64,000 nt of DNA from Bacteroidota bacterium (GTDB taxonomy: Bacteria > Bacteroidota > Bacteroidia > Sphingobacteriales > Sphingobacteriaceae). The DNA lies in assembly GCA_013286565.1 (NCBI GenBank), contig JABDFM010000008.1, forward strand, positions 446-64,445. Direction: 5' to 3'. Made by a program: the position numbers and the translations under genes. How positions within the stretch are numbered: position 1 is the first letter of the stretch; every line of letters begins with the position of its first letter. Under the pieces are notes generated by a model. It was not told the origin of the DNA. It searched no databases and saw only the letters and a program-made list of their open reading frames with translations. Shown in pieces: positions 43,685 through 52,232 of this stretch.

Positions 43685-43776
43685 ACAACACTAATTGGCA
43701 CGAATTATTTTCGAATTACACGAATTAATACCGGTGTAAATTCGTGTAATTCGCACCAATTAGTGAAATTCGTGTC
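43685..43776. repeat. Palindromic repeat (AATTCGTGTAATTCG family)
   Basis: ACACTAATTGGCACGAATT and CGAATTACACGAATT face AATTCGTGTAATTCG and ACCAATTAGTGAAATTCGTG. Between rsgA and dtd. Confidence 0.85.
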
Positions 43777-43783
43777 TGATAAT

Positions 43784-44236
43784 ATGAGAGCAATACTCCA
43801 ACGTGTTACCCAGGCAAGCTGTACAGTAGATGGCAATATAACCGGCGAGATCAAAACCGGCTTGCTGGTGCTGTTGGGTATTGAGGATGCTGATACCGAT
43901 GATGACCTGCAATGGCTGGCGCAAAAGATAACCGCTATGCGGGTTTTTGGTGACGAGAACGGCCTGATGAATACAGCATTAGCTGATGTGGATGGTGATA
44001 TTTTGCTCATCTCGCAGTTCACCCTGTTCGCCAGCACCAAAAAAGGCAACCGGCCCGGTTTTACGCGCGCGGCAAAGCCTGATAAGGCTATCCCCCTGTA
44101 TGAGCAGATGATCAAAACACTGGAAGAACTGACCGGCAAAAAAGTAGCCACCGGTATATTCGGTGCCGATATGAAGATCAGTTTATTGAATGATGGACCG
44201 GTTACGATCATCATGGACACAAAGAATCGAGAATAA
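43784..44236 (+). CDS. dtd: D-aminoacyl-tRNA deacylase
   Basis: 150 residues, the standard length. Starts MRAILQRVTQASCTVDG; SQFTLFAST and the C-terminal NDGPVTIIMD are the two motifs lining the active site. It removes D-amino acids (also glycine from tRNA-Ala) wrongly attached to tRNA. ATG 43784 is chosen by homology; an upstream ATG at 43763 lies in the repeat. Confidence 0.95.
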   Translation: MRAILQRVTQASCTVDGNITGEIKTGLLVLLGIEDADTDDDLQWLAQKITAMRVFGDENGLMNTALADVDGDILLISQFTLFASTKKGNRPGFTRAAKPDKAIPLYEQMIKTLEELTGKKVATGIFGADMKISLLNDGPVTIIMDTKNRE

Positions 44237-44242
44237 ATTCTC

Positions 44243-44336
44243 GACACAAATTGGCACGAATTATTTCGAATTACACGAATTTAGCTATACCTGATTAGTG
44301 AAAATTCGTTTCAATTAGTGAAATTCGTGTATATTC
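44243..44336. repeat. Palindromic repeat (AATTCGTGTAATTCG family)
   Basis: ACAAATTGGCACGAATT and CGAATTACACGAATT face ATTAGTGAAAATTCG and CAATTAGTGAAATTCGTG. Left flank of the GxxExxY gene. Confidence 0.82.
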
Positions 44337-44341
44337 AAATT

Positions 44342-44716
44342 ATGACCGAAATCTTATTCAAAGAAGAGTCTTACAAAATCATAGGCGCCTGTTTCGAAGT
44401 ACATAAAATATTAGGGCATGGCTTTAAAGAAGTTATTTATAAGGATGCTTTAGAAATGGAATTTAATAAAATCGGAGTTCCATTTCAACGTGAGAAATCA
44501 TATTCAATAATCTATAAAGAACAGAAGCTCAAACATTATTTCGTAGCCGATTTTATAGTTTACGATACTATTATCCTTGAAATAAAAATCGGAAACTACA
44601 TTGGCGATCCCTACATCAAACAAACGTTAAATTACCTTAAAGCATCAGGCCTTCGTTTAGGTATGGTTATCAATTTTGGTAAACCCTCACTTGATTATCA
44701 ACGGGTAGTATTTTAG
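44342..44716 (+). CDS. GxxExxY family protein
   Basis: 124 residues. The family signature is GHGFKEVIYKDAL; later FVADFIVYDTIILEIK has the acidic and lysine pattern of PD-(D/E)XK-like nuclease folds, and the family is often likened to those. The biological role is unknown. ATG 44342 is used. The gene is framed by two copies of the same palindromic repeat between dtd and mazG, which suggests it was added to a conserved gene order. Confidence 0.85.
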   Translation: MTEILFKEESYKIIGACFEVHKILGHGFKEVIYKDALEMEFNKIGVPFQREKSYSIIYKEQKLKHYFVADFIVYDTIILEIKIGNYIGDPYIKQTLNYLKASGLRLGMVINFGKPSLDYQRVVF

Positions 44717-44721
44717 GGAGC

Positions 44722-44812
44722 ACATATTTTCACGAATTCTTTCGAATTACACAAATTCCTGTCGATATTAATTCGTGTAATTCGCTCTAATTCGTGACAT
44801 TCGTGTTTCTTT
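44722..44812. repeat. Palindromic repeat (AATTCGTGTAATTCG family)
   Basis: TTTTCACGAATTCTTTCGAATT faces AATTCGTGTAATTCGC and TAATTCGTGACATTCGTG. Right flank of the GxxExxY gene. Confidence 0.82.
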
Positions 44813-44823
44813 AATTAAATAAT

Positions 44824-45150
44824 ATGGAACTAAAGGCAGCCCAGCAAATTGTCGACGAATGGATAAAAACAACCGGCATCCGGTATTTTAATGAACTAAC
44901 CAACACCGCCATATTAATGGAGGAGGTTGGCGAGGTTGCCCGTATCATGGCGCGCCAATATGGTGAGCAATCGTTCAAAAAATCAGATACCGAAGTTAAT
45001 TTGGCTGATGAAATGGCCGATGTACTTTTTGTGCTGATCTGCCTGGCCAATCAAACCGGCATCGACCTGACTACGGCGTTCGAAAAGAATTTAGAAAAGA
45101 AAAGCATCCGCGATACCGAAAGACATCGGAATAATGAGAAGTTGAAGTAG
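44824..45150 (+). CDS. MazG-like nucleotide pyrophosphohydrolase
   Basis: 108 residues, one all-alpha NTP-PPase domain. MEEVGEVARIMARQYG and NLADEMADVLFVLICLANQ carry the ExxE and ExxD magnesium ligands. Short single-domain members hydrolyse (d)NTPs or modified nucleotides to monophosphate. It follows dtd and rsgA in the same direction, a common housekeeping neighbourhood in this phylum. Confidence 0.9.
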   Translation: MELKAAQQIVDEWIKTTGIRYFNELTNTAILMEEVGEVARIMARQYGEQSFKKSDTEVNLADEMADVLFVLICLANQTGIDLTTAFEKNLEKKSIRDTERHRNNEKLK

Positions 45151-45243
45151 CAGTGGCAGTAACCGTAAATTGAAGTACTGACAAAACAGTGTCAGTACTT
45201 TATTCAAGCCTTCTTCGTAAATTTGTATATATCGGCCAGTTTA

Positions 45244-45376
45244 CTCACCCCGACTACGCTGCGCTGGTCGACCCTCTCTGCTGCGCAAAGAGGATGAAAA
45301 ATAGAAAAATAAAACAAACCCTCTTTACTGCTTGCAGTAGAGAGGGTGGTCGAGCGAAGCAAAGACCGGGTGAGTC
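45244..45376. repeat. Palindromic repeat (ACTCACCCCGAC...GGTCGACCCTCTC family)
   Basis: ACTCACCCCGACTACGCTGC and GGTCGACCCTCTC on the left face GAGAGGGTGGTCGAGCGAAG and GACCGGGTGAGT on the right. Same family at 48960-49130. Short frames in it are spurious. Confidence 0.85.
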
Positions 45377-45504
45377 TGCGCTTTCCAACAAATCTTTCAT
45401 GCCGCCCCAATTCAATTGCACAGGCATTCCATCATATAATTGATTAGTTGCGATAACTAATTGAAATTGTTCTTTGAAATCTTGATTCACAGCAGCGGTG
45501 AGAT
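45377..45504 (-). pseudogene. Gene remnant between two repeats
   Basis: On the minus strand a frame reads YLTAAVNQDFKEQFQLVIAT and continues NQLYDGMPVQLNWGGMKDLL before running into the palindromic repeat at 45244-45376, which supplies the remaining residues of a 78-codon frame starting at GTG 45490. An in-frame stop lies just upstream. The protein-like composition stops sharply at the repeat edge. Probably a gene fragment left between two repeat elements; the family is not recognised. Confidence 0.35.
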
Positions 45505-45530
45505 ACTACTGACTATTGACCACTCACCAT

Positions 45531-46247
45531 TCACCACTGTAACATCACCAACCGCTCCCCCTCTAATACAGGGATAGCCGTGGTCAGGTCAACATTCAAA
45601 CAAAAAGCGATATCTGCCTCAATGCCGAGTTTTTTGAGGCGGTCGCTGTGGGATGTTTTGGCGACGTAGGCGTTCAGGTCATCTTTACCGAGCTGGTACA
45701 GGTCATTAGCGGCAATGGCAGGATCATCCAGCTTAAAGTTACTGCCTTTTAGTTGCTCTATAACCGCACCCGAGAACATAGTATCCTCCAGGTTGAAGTT
45801 GTTTTTCCAACCGGCGCAAACCAGCAGGATATTTTCGTTTTGGGTTTTTAGCCAATTGCAAAGCGCGGTCAGGTTCAGGAATGAGCCGATCACCACTTTT
45901 TTTGCTGTACGCGACAAATGCAGCGCCTGCGTGCCGTTGGTGGTGGTAAGCACTACGGTTTTACCGGCTACTTTTTCTTTAGTGTAAGAGAATGGCGAAT
46001 TGCCAAAATCAAACCCGGCGACTACTTCACCGTTTCTTTCTGCTGCAAGTAAGTAGCCCAGGCCTTGCGCTCTATATGCGGAACATGCTTCCACCTCCGA
46101 AACCGGGATAATAGCTTCCGCGTCATTTTCAATACCATAACAAATTGATGAGGTCGCCCTGAAAATATCTACGATCACCACGATGTATTGTTCCACATCG
46201 TAAAGTGATATCAGGGCTGGGGTTAGGCAAACTTCTAATTTGTTCAT
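45531..46247 (-). CDS. comB: 2-phosphosulfolactate phosphatase family protein
   Basis: 238 residues. VVIVDIFRATSSICYGIENDA, in the N-terminal part, and TTTNGTQAL with VICAGW-like VCAGWKNNFNLED are the ComB family signatures. In archaea ComB dephosphorylates 2-phosphosulfolactate for coenzyme M synthesis; bacteria such as this have no coenzyme M, so the true substrate is unknown. Its TGA stop falls in a palindromic GGTGAATGGTGAGTGG element (45511-45540). Confidence 0.88.
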   Translation of the reverse strand: MNKLEVCLTPALISLYDVEQYIVVIVDIFRATSSICYGIENDAEAIIPVSEVEACSAYRAQGLGYLLAAERNGEVVAGFDFGNSPFSYTKEKVAGKTVVLTTTNGTQALHLSRTAKKVVIGSFLNLTALCNWLKTQNENILLVCAGWKNNFNLEDTMFSGAVIEQLKGSNFKLDDPAIAANDLYQLGKDDLNAYVAKTSHSDRLKKLGIEADIAFCLNVDLTTAIPVLEGERLVMLQW

Positions 46248-46248
46248 T

Positions 46249-46325
46249 CGCTCACTTGTTCATTAGTTCATTTGTGCAATTTCAATAATTGATCAGCGGT
46301 ACAAAACAAATGAACCAGTAAACTA
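46249..46325. repeat. Palindromic repeat (TTGTTCATTAGTTCATTTGT and complement)
   Basis: CACTTGTTCATTAGTTCATTTGTGC on the left (short form shown by its first 18 bases) faces AACAAATGAACCAGTAAACT on the right. It includes the gcvT stop codon at 46323-46325. Confidence 0.65.
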
Positions 46326-47402
46326 TTTATAAAACGGCGGTTTAACTATCTGCGCCTTTATCTGGTTATCTCTTATCTTGATAAATATCTCAGCGCCTTC
46401 TTTGGCAAATTCGGTTTTTACATAACCCATGCCGATCGCTTTTTGCAGCGAGGGTGATTGTGTGCCCGAGGTTACCTTACCAATGTTATTGCCGCCAACA
46501 TCCACGATCTCGTAATCATGACGCGGGATACCGCGGTCGATCATTTCAAAGCCTACCAGTTTATGTTTCAACCCGGCTTGTTTTTGCTGCTGCAAGGCTG
46601 CCGAATTGGTAAACTCCTTGCTGAATTTGGTTACCCAGCCCAGTCCGGCTTCTAACGGCGACGTTGCATCGTCAATATCATTCCCATAAAGGCAAAAACC
46701 CATTTCTAAACGCAAGGTATCGCGTGCGCCCAGGCCTATTGGCTTAATGCCGAAAGGTTCGCCTGCTTTAAAAACAGCGTCCCAAACTTGTTCAGCATGT
46801 GCATTATCCACATATATTTCAAAACCACCCGCGCCCGTATAACCGGTTGCTGATAGCAATACATTATCCACACCTGCAAACTTTCCTTTTTTGAAGGTAT
46901 AATACTCCATCGACCCCAGATCAATATCCGTCAGGCTTTGTAAGGCATCAGCTGCTCTTGGGCCCTGTACAGCTAAGAGCGACGTGCGATCTGATATATC
47001 TTTCATTTCCGCACCCTCGGTATTATATTTTGATATCCAGTTCCAGTCTTTTTCAATGTTGGAGGCATTTACCACCAGCATGTAGGTTTTTTCGTCGATA
47101 CGGTAAACCAGTAGGTCATCTACGATACCGCCATCTTCGTTTGGCAGGCAGGAATACTGCACTTTGCCATCATACAATTTTGAGGCATCGTTACTGGTAA
47201 CACGCTGGATCAGGTCAAGCGCCTTGTCGCCTTTCAAAATAAATTCGCCCATGTGGCTCACATCAAATACACCTACACCCTTGCGAACGGTTTCATGTTC
47301 GGCGTTGATGCCTGCGTACTGCACCGGCATATTGTAGCCAGCAAAAGGCACCATCTTGGCACCCAATTGAATGTGTTTTTCGGTTAAAGCCGTATTTTTC
47401 AT
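46323..47402 (-). CDS. gcvT: Glycine cleavage system aminomethyltransferase (T protein)
   Basis: 359 residues from ATG 47402 ([20 protein letters not shown]). [11 protein letters not shown] is the folate-domain motif with the Asp that activates tetrahydrofolate, and the C-terminal barrel holds [18 protein letters not shown]. It takes the aminomethyl group from the H protein, releasing ammonia and forming methylene-THF. The frame extends 31 codons upstream through a repeat; that part is rejected. Confidence 0.95.
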   Translation of the reverse strand: MKNTALTEKHIQLGAKMVPFAGYNMPVQYAGINAEHETVRKGVGVFDVSHMGEFILKGDKALDLIQRVTSNDASKLYDGKVQYSCLPNEDGGIVDDLLVYRIDEKTYMLVVNASNIEKDWNWISKYNTEGAEMKDISDRTSLLAVQGPRAADALQSLTDIDLGSMEYYTFKKGKFAGVDNVLLSATGYTGAGGFEIYVDNAHAEQVWDAVFKAGEPFGIKPIGLGARDTLRLEMGFCLYGNDIDDATSPLEAGLGWVTKFSKEFTNSAALQQQKQAGLKHKLVGFEMIDRGIPRHDYEIVDVGGNNIGKVTSGTQSPSLQKAIGMGYVKTEFAKEGAEIFIKIRDNQIKAQIVKPPFYK

Positions 47403-47426
47403 GGCTGCAAAAGTAATAAAAGTATT

Positions 47427-47525
47427 GTTGGAAAGTTGCAAAGTTGGAATGTTGTAAAGTTGTAAAATCGCCCTTGTATTTGATAGGTTTAACATTTCAA
47501 CCTTCCAACTTTCAAACCTTACAAC
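47427..47525. repeat. Palindromic repeat (GGAAAGTTGCAAAGTTGGAA and complement)
   Basis: Left arm TTGGAAAGTTGCAAAGTTGG and right arm CAACCTTCCAACTTTCAA between gcvT and the GT4 gene. The stop codon of the latter (TAA, 47519-47521) lies in the right arm. Confidence 0.75.
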
Positions 47526-48718
47526 AGTTGCTCATACAACGCCACCAAATTATTAGTCACCTTGTTTACATCATGCTGCTCTTCTATCAATCGACGGGCG
47601 TTGAGGCCAACGGCTTTGCAATAATCCTCATCGGCTACGCAGCGCCTGATGGCTTTAAAAAACTCATCCCGAGTGTTTGCTATCAATATATTCACCCCGT
47701 TTTTATAGTTGATACCCTCGGCACCGAGCGATGTGGAAATGATACATTTTTGCATGGCCATCCCTTCCACAATTTTCACACGCATTCCCCCGCCCGATAA
47801 AAGGGGGACGATCATAATAGATTTACTGTTCACAAATTCCAGCCCGTTATCCACCTCGCCCTGTATAAATATCTTGCCCATCACCTCGTAATCATCAAAC
47901 TGCTCGGGTATATCATTCCCTGCTACATAAAATTTTACGCGCAGTTCGTCATGCTCCAGATCGCTATGGAATGTTTTCAGGAACCATTCTATCCCTTCGC
48001 GGTTAGGCATCCAATCCAACGATCCCAAAAAAAACAAACTCGGGAACTCCGTTTTGCTGAAATCGGGTAAATAGTGCGGCAGGTCGATCCCCACCGGCAC
48101 CACCTCAATCGGTATTACAGCGCCATAAAGCATCATCGTGCTTTTATCTTGTCCGGTAAAAACAGCAATCGCATCAAACTTATTAAGTTGCTGTATCTCG
48201 TAGCGTTTTATGCGCCGGGCAATTTGCTTAAGGTATAATTTTTTAAAGGGGTCGCCTTTTTGCTCTGCCAACCTTTCCCATATCTGGTGCTCCATATTGT
48301 GCGCCCGGTAAAGCAGTTTTGATTTGCAGTTCCTGCGCACGCCATCTATGTATGGCGCTACAAACAGCCCCTCAAACTGGATAATATCATAAGTAATATT
48401 CCGCACGGTACGGATCAGCAATTTTTCAAATTCAACATTATAATACCTGTCGATATTAGAGGAGCTTTTGCTGAAAATATTACGTATGCCGTCAAACAGC
48501 GAAACGCTGGTATCGATATCAAACGATCTGTACTTTATTTTGGTGAGCAGCTCATCATCATCCGAATCCTGCTGATGCCGGTGTTTTTTGGCGTTAAGTG
48601 AAACCAGCGAAACCTCGTGCCCCAAATTAACAAGCCCCCTGATGGTATTGCAAACCACAATGGGATAGCCCCCATTTTGAGGGAATGGCACACGATGGGT
48701 TAAAATAAGGATATTCAA
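47519..48718 (-). CDS. Glycosyltransferase, GT4 type
   Basis: 399 residues if started at TTG 48718 ([20 protein letters not shown]), where homologues begin; an ATG at 48766 would add 16 residues. The C-terminal Rossmann half has [19 protein letters not shown] for donor binding and [17 protein letters not shown], the E-x7-E region of GT4 enzymes. It adds a sugar from a nucleotide donor, likely in surface glycan synthesis. It stands alone among repeats. Confidence 0.85.
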   Translation of the reverse strand: MNILILTHRVPFPQNGGYPIVVCNTIRGLVNLGHEVSLVSLNAKKHRHQQDSDDDELLTKIKYRSFDIDTSVSLFDGIRNIFSKSSSNIDRYYNVEFEKLLIRTVRNITYDIIQFEGLFVAPYIDGVRRNCKSKLLYRAHNMEHQIWERLAEQKGDPFKKLYLKQIARRIKRYEIQQLNKFDAIAVFTGQDKSTMMLYGAVIPIEVVPVGIDLPHYLPDFSKTEFPSLFFLGSLDWMPNREGIEWFLKTFHSDLEHDELRVKFYVAGNDIPEQFDDYEVMGKIFIQGEVDNGLEFVNSKSIMIVPLLSGGGMRVKIVEGMAMQKCIISTSLGAEGINYKNGVNILIANTRDEFFKAIRRCVADEDYCKAVGLNARRLIEEQHDVNKVTNNLVALYEQLL

Positions 48719-48811
48719 TTGGCTTACTGGTTTCACCAAAAATAGCAACCCTAAACCCCTAATCAAAGTATCTTTTAGAAAATACTCTTTCTTTACTCAA
48801 ACATCGGTGCA
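48719..48811. other. Upstream region of the GT4 gene
   Basis: Contains the possible longer N-terminus of the glycosyltransferase and an AT-rich start region. The 300 bases that follow are all palindromic repeats. Confidence 0.4.
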
Positions 48812-48878
48812 GGTGGCTCCTATGGAGCCTAAAGACTTCTTATATATTTTCTATAAACAGGTGGCTCTTAACAGAGCC
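48812..48878. repeat. Palindromic repeat (GGCTCCTATGGAGCC family)
   Basis: GGTGGCTCCTATGGAGCC followed by TTTTCTATAAACAGGTGGCTC and a degenerate GGCTCTTAACAGAGCC unit. Same family as 14795-14957 and 49143-49216. Confidence 0.75.
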
Positions 48879-48959
48879 TTAGCAATTTTAATTGCGTGTT
48901 TATATCTCCTTTGGGCAATGTCATTAGGTTAAAGGGTGAAGTTGTCTTTTTATCGTTTT

Positions 48960-49130
48960 CACCCTCTTTTTTGCTTGCAAAAGAGAGGGTGGTCGAGCGA
49001 AGCAACGACCGGGTGAGTAGATATACGAGCGATACTTACGTCAATACAGGGTGCATAATTGACTCACCCCGACTTTCTCCGCTAGCCAGCGGATGGTCGA
49101 CCCTCTCTTCCGCAAGCGGCAAAGAGGGTA
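48960..49130. repeat. Palindromic repeat (ACTCACCCCGAC...GGTCGACCCTCTC family)
   Basis: GAGAGGGTGGTCGAGCGAAG and GACCGGGTGAGT on the left, GACTCACCCCGAC and GGTCGACCCTCTC on the right, that is, the arms in the opposite order to the copy at 45244-45376. Confidence 0.85.
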
Positions 49131-49142
49131 AAAAGCCTAACT

Positions 49143-49216
49143 TAATGACATAGCTCCATCGGAGCATCCTGTTTATAGAAAAATAAAGACGAACCAAGGC
49201 TCCATCGGAGCCTCCT
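49143..49216. repeat. Palindromic repeat (GCTCCATCGGAGC family)
   Basis: GCTCCATCGGAGC, CCTGTTTATAGAAA and GGCTCCATCGGAGCC units, between the repeat above and rnhB. Confidence 0.8.
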
Positions 49217-49234
49217 TATCGCCACGGGGTCTTT

Positions 49235-49831
49235 TTAGAAAATACTTAGCTGCGGGTCCGACACCCTGAAGGTGAGACGGTGATAAGGCGTGAAACCAAT
49301 TTTCAAAACCGTTTGGCGGTGCTTGGTGGTTGGGTAGCCCTTGTTGCTGTGCCAATCATATTCCGGATGCTCGGTGGCTATCTGTTTCATGTAGTCGTCC
49401 CGGTAGGTTTTAGCTAAGATGGATGCTGCCGCGATGCTGAAATATTTGGCATCCCCTTCCACAATACATTGGTGCGGCGCCTTTTGATATTTATTAAAGC
49501 GGTTACCATCGATGATTAAAAACTGGGGGTTGATGGACAATTTTTCAATAGCCCGGTGCATAGCCAGGAAAGAAGCATTCAAAATATTGATCTGGTCGAT
49601 CTCCAGGTTATCAACCGATGCTACCGCAAAAGCTATGGCTTTCTGTTCTATTTCAGCACGAAGTTTATACCGCACCGCTTCTGATAATTGTTTGGAATCA
49701 TTCAGCAGGGGATGATCAAAATCATGCGGCAATATCACCGCGGCGGCAAATACCGGCCCGGCAAGGCAACCCCGACCAGCCTCGTCGCATCCCGCCTCTA
49801 ATAACTCATACTGGTACCTGCTTAGTAACAT
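49235..49831 (-). CDS. rnhB: Ribonuclease HII
   Basis: 198 residues from ATG 49831 ([20 protein letters not shown]). [18 protein letters not shown] carries the first acidic pair of the active site; NDSKQLSE and the later IIDGNRF hold further conserved residues. It cleaves RNA in RNA-DNA hybrids and at single ribonucleotides in DNA. The frame extends 72 codons upstream into the divergent spacer; that extension is rejected. Confidence 0.94.
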   Translation of the reverse strand: MLLSRYQYELLEAGCDEAGRGCLAGPVFAAAVILPHDFDHPLLNDSKQLSEAVRYKLRAEIEQKAIAFAVASVDNLEIDQINILNASFLAMHRAIEKLSINPQFLIIDGNRFNKYQKAPHQCIVEGDAKYFSIAAASILAKTYRDDYMKQIATEHPEYDWHSNKGYPTTKHRQTVLKIGFTPYHRLTFRVSDPQLSIF

Positions 49832-49985
49832 GGTGTAAAAATAGGGGATTGATGTATTGGTGGTTGCGATTGTTGAAAAGTTCCTATTGGCTGTAGATGT
49901 TGTAAGGGTTACATTAGCTCCCAGTAGGGTTCCCGTTAGGTGGTCTTGCTGGCATAAAGAGGGTCCATAACCAAAATTATTACAC

Positions 49986-50414
49986 ATGAAAAAATTATTA
50001 CTTACTGCCCTTATTGCAGGCTCGTTTATTGGATGCAAAAAAGACAAGCCGCAGACTAACGTTTCAATTGTTGGAAAATGGTATGATGTCAGAGATATTT
50101 ATTCTTTAACTGCAAACGGCAGCACTACAATCGTTGACACCACATCATTTAATAAGACAGCTAATATTTTGTTTAATAGCGATGGCAGTGGTGTTGGTAA
50201 CGATGCTAATATTTCGCAGAGTTTCAATTACAAGGTAAGTGCAGATAGTTTAAATTTAACAGAAACCATCTCGACATCTCCAGGTCAGCCACATACAACT
50301 ATTGCCAATGTTACGGTAAAAAAGCTGTCAGCTAATTCCCTTGAATTGTTCTTTTCAACAGGCCCGGATATTGATAACGGGATAGAAAATCATGATGTTA
50401 CATACACCCGGTAA
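49986..50414 (+). CDS. Small lipoprotein, lipocalin-like
   Basis: 142 residues. Lipoprotein signal [20 protein letters not shown], then [20 protein letters not shown], the opening GxW pattern of lipocalin-like and META-like beta-barrels in Bacteroidota. Mature chain rich in Thr, Ser and Asn. Function unknown. Followed at once by a small membrane protein gene. Confidence 0.7.
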   Translation: MKKLLLTALIAGSFIGCKKDKPQTNVSIVGKWYDVRDIYSLTANGSTTIVDTTSFNKTANILFNSDGSGVGNDANISQSFNYKVSADSLNLTETISTSPGQPHTTIANVTVKKLSANSLELFFSTGPDIDNGIENHDVTYTR

Positions 50415-50473
50415 TTTTTGTCCAGGCAGTGTCTCCCATCGGGGACAGGAAATTGATAAAATCAATAAAATGT

Positions 50474-50878
50474 ATGTTTAAATATTTTGATTATGTTTTC
50501 TATAGGATATATTCTTTTTATTTAAAAAAGCACGATGATATACCTATACTCACTTCTTTGGGATTTTTATGGCTCTTTCAAACCATTATTATTGCTGTCT
50601 TATTTTCAATAATCGATAAGCTAACTAATGGTTCTATGACCTCATCGGATTCATTAAAAAATCGCGTATATATAAGTTTGGGCCTTATTGATACGGCGAT
50701 CCTGATTTTTGACTTAATCCGGTATCTAAACAACAAATATTATCAGTCACTGATAGAGATATTTGAAAATAGTTCTTCAAATGAAAGAATCAGAACATGG
50801 ATGATATTTTTACAACCTGTTTTTTTATTATTTATAGATATAACATTCCTCGTTCTTACAAAGCATCATGGGGCTTAA
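50474..50878 (+). CDS. Hypothetical membrane protein with three helices
   Basis: 134 residues from ATG 50474 (MFKYFDYVFYRIYSFYLKKH); an ATG at 50429 is possible but adds spacer-like residues. Helices at about LWLFQTIIIAVLFSIID, YISLGLIDTAILIFDLI and IFLQPVFLLFIDITFLVL. Such FxYFDYxFYRIYxFY proteins recur in Bacteroidota, often near unrelated genes. No function known. Confidence 0.65.
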   Translation: MFKYFDYVFYRIYSFYLKKHDDIPILTSLGFLWLFQTIIIAVLFSIIDKLTNGSMTSSDSLKNRVYISLGLIDTAILIFDLIRYLNNKYYQSLIEIFENSSSNERIRTWMIFLQPVFLLFIDITFLVLTKHHGA

Positions 50879-50929
50879 TGCCTCTTGCTCCCGCGAGTTT
50901 AGCGCAGCGTAACTCGTGGTAAATCAACC

Positions 50930-52189
50930 TCAAAATATCCTCAGCGTCAGCAAAGTAATATCATCGATAGGTTTGCCTTTGATGATGAGGTTCAGATGAT
51001 CGAGCAGGGTTTGGTTAAACTTATCGGGCGATAGCTCACCATTGTTGATCACGAAATTTAGCAGCTTATCCTCGTTCCATGTTTTGGGCGAGGGCACGTC
51101 ATAATCCATCAATCCGTCGGTATAATTAAATATCAGGCTGCCGGGTTCCACATCCACTTCGCCCTGGTTCAAAAAGGGCAGCTCATCAAATGCGCCGATC
51201 ATGGTGGTACCCAATTTAAGCGGCACAGCTCCGCCGTTGCTGTATAATATAGATGGATTATGGCCCGCGTTGATGTAGTTCAGTTTACGGGTATGTTCGT
51301 TGTATTTAGCCACAAAAAGGGTGATGAACCGCTCGCCTTTGGTATTGCCTAACACGATCTGGTTCAGCCGGTCGACGATATTGGTGAGGTCGCTCTCTAC
51401 CGTGGCCCAGGCACGCAAACTGGCCTGGAAATTTGCCATCAGCAATGCCGCCGATATACCCTTGCCAGATACATCTGCGATGCACCACAAAAATTCATGG
51501 TCATTTACACGGATAAAATCAAAATAATCGCCCCCGATGTTTTGATGCGGGAAATACTTTGCGCCTATCTCCACACCTCTTTCCTTCAACATCCGCAAGG
51601 GGATCAGCATATTCTGCACTTCCTGGGCAAGTTCCATTTCGCGCTTAAAACGCTCCGATTCCATCCGTTCGCGAAAAAGCTTCTTGTTTTCGAGCGCCAC
51701 TACGATCACGTTGATCAATGTCTGTATAAAGTTCAGATCATTGTTCAGCATCTCGTCGGTCGTATTAAAATCACCGATCAGGGCATAAGCCAAAGGCTTG
51801 CTTTTTTGATAGATCGGTATAAAATAATCGTACTTTTTAAGCAGGTAATCCTCGTGGTGCAACAAAGGCGTGGGCGACCTGTGTTTCTTCATTTTATTGC
51901 AGGCCTGGTGCAATAACTTGGTGTTTTCAATTTCATCCCCGTAGCTGGAGATACAGATAAAACTCCCTTCGTGCTCAATTAAAAAGCGCAGCTTGCCAAC
52001 CTGCAGGTAATTTTGCAAAATAACTTCCAGCATCTGGATCAATACCGGCGTAGCAATATTTTTATTAATCGCCCTCGTAACCTCAAGTAATGAGTTTAAT
52101 TCTGATTGCCTTTTAAGCAGCAAACGAATTAATTCATCCTCACCTGAGATTTCCTCCATATTGTGCATTAGTGCCCCGGTATTTTGCAT
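50930..52189 (-). CDS. PP2C-type serine phosphatase with N-terminal sensor domain (RsbU/SpoIIE-like)
   Basis: 419 residues. The N-terminal half is a GAF-like region with coiled coil (LLKRQSELNSLLEVTRAI, NKKLFRERMESERFKREME). The C-terminal half is a PPM phosphatase: GGDYFDFI, IADVSGKGISAALLMA and YTDGLMDYD give the metal-binding acids. Such proteins act in partner-switch signalling, dephosphorylating an anti-anti-sigma protein; no partner gene is in the window. It is followed by nothing on its strand and lies 43 bases downstream of the ABC permease gene. Confidence 0.9.
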   Translation of the reverse strand: MQNTGALMHNMEEISGEDELIRLLLKRQSELNSLLEVTRAINKNIATPVLIQMLEVILQNYLQVGKLRFLIEHEGSFICISSYGDEIENTKLLHQACNKMKKHRSPTPLLHHEDYLLKKYDYFIPIYQKSKPLAYALIGDFNTTDEMLNNDLNFIQTLINVIVVALENKKLFRERMESERFKREMELAQEVQNMLIPLRMLKERGVEIGAKYFPHQNIGGDYFDFIRVNDHEFLWCIADVSGKGISAALLMANFQASLRAWATVESDLTNIVDRLNQIVLGNTKGERFITLFVAKYNEHTRKLNYINAGHNPSILYSNGGAVPLKLGTTMIGAFDELPFLNQGEVDVEPGSLIFNYTDGLMDYDVPSPKTWNEDKLLNFVINNGELSPDKFNQTLLDHLNLIIKGKPIDDITLLTLRIF

Positions 52190-52232
52190 TATTGGTTTAG
52201 AAGATAGTATAATCTAAAATTAGGAATAATTT

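Noticed and set aside
43705-44247. 180-codon frame on the minus strand over dtd
   Set aside because: It is fully opposite dtd, whose motifs are clear, and its Ser-rich composition is typical of an antisense shadow.
45189-45443. 84-codon plus-strand frame
   Set aside because: Made of the palindromic ACTCACC repeat; no protein features.
48896-49153. 85-codon plus-strand frame
   Set aside because: Composed of repeat sequence; the same sequence is non-coding elsewhere.
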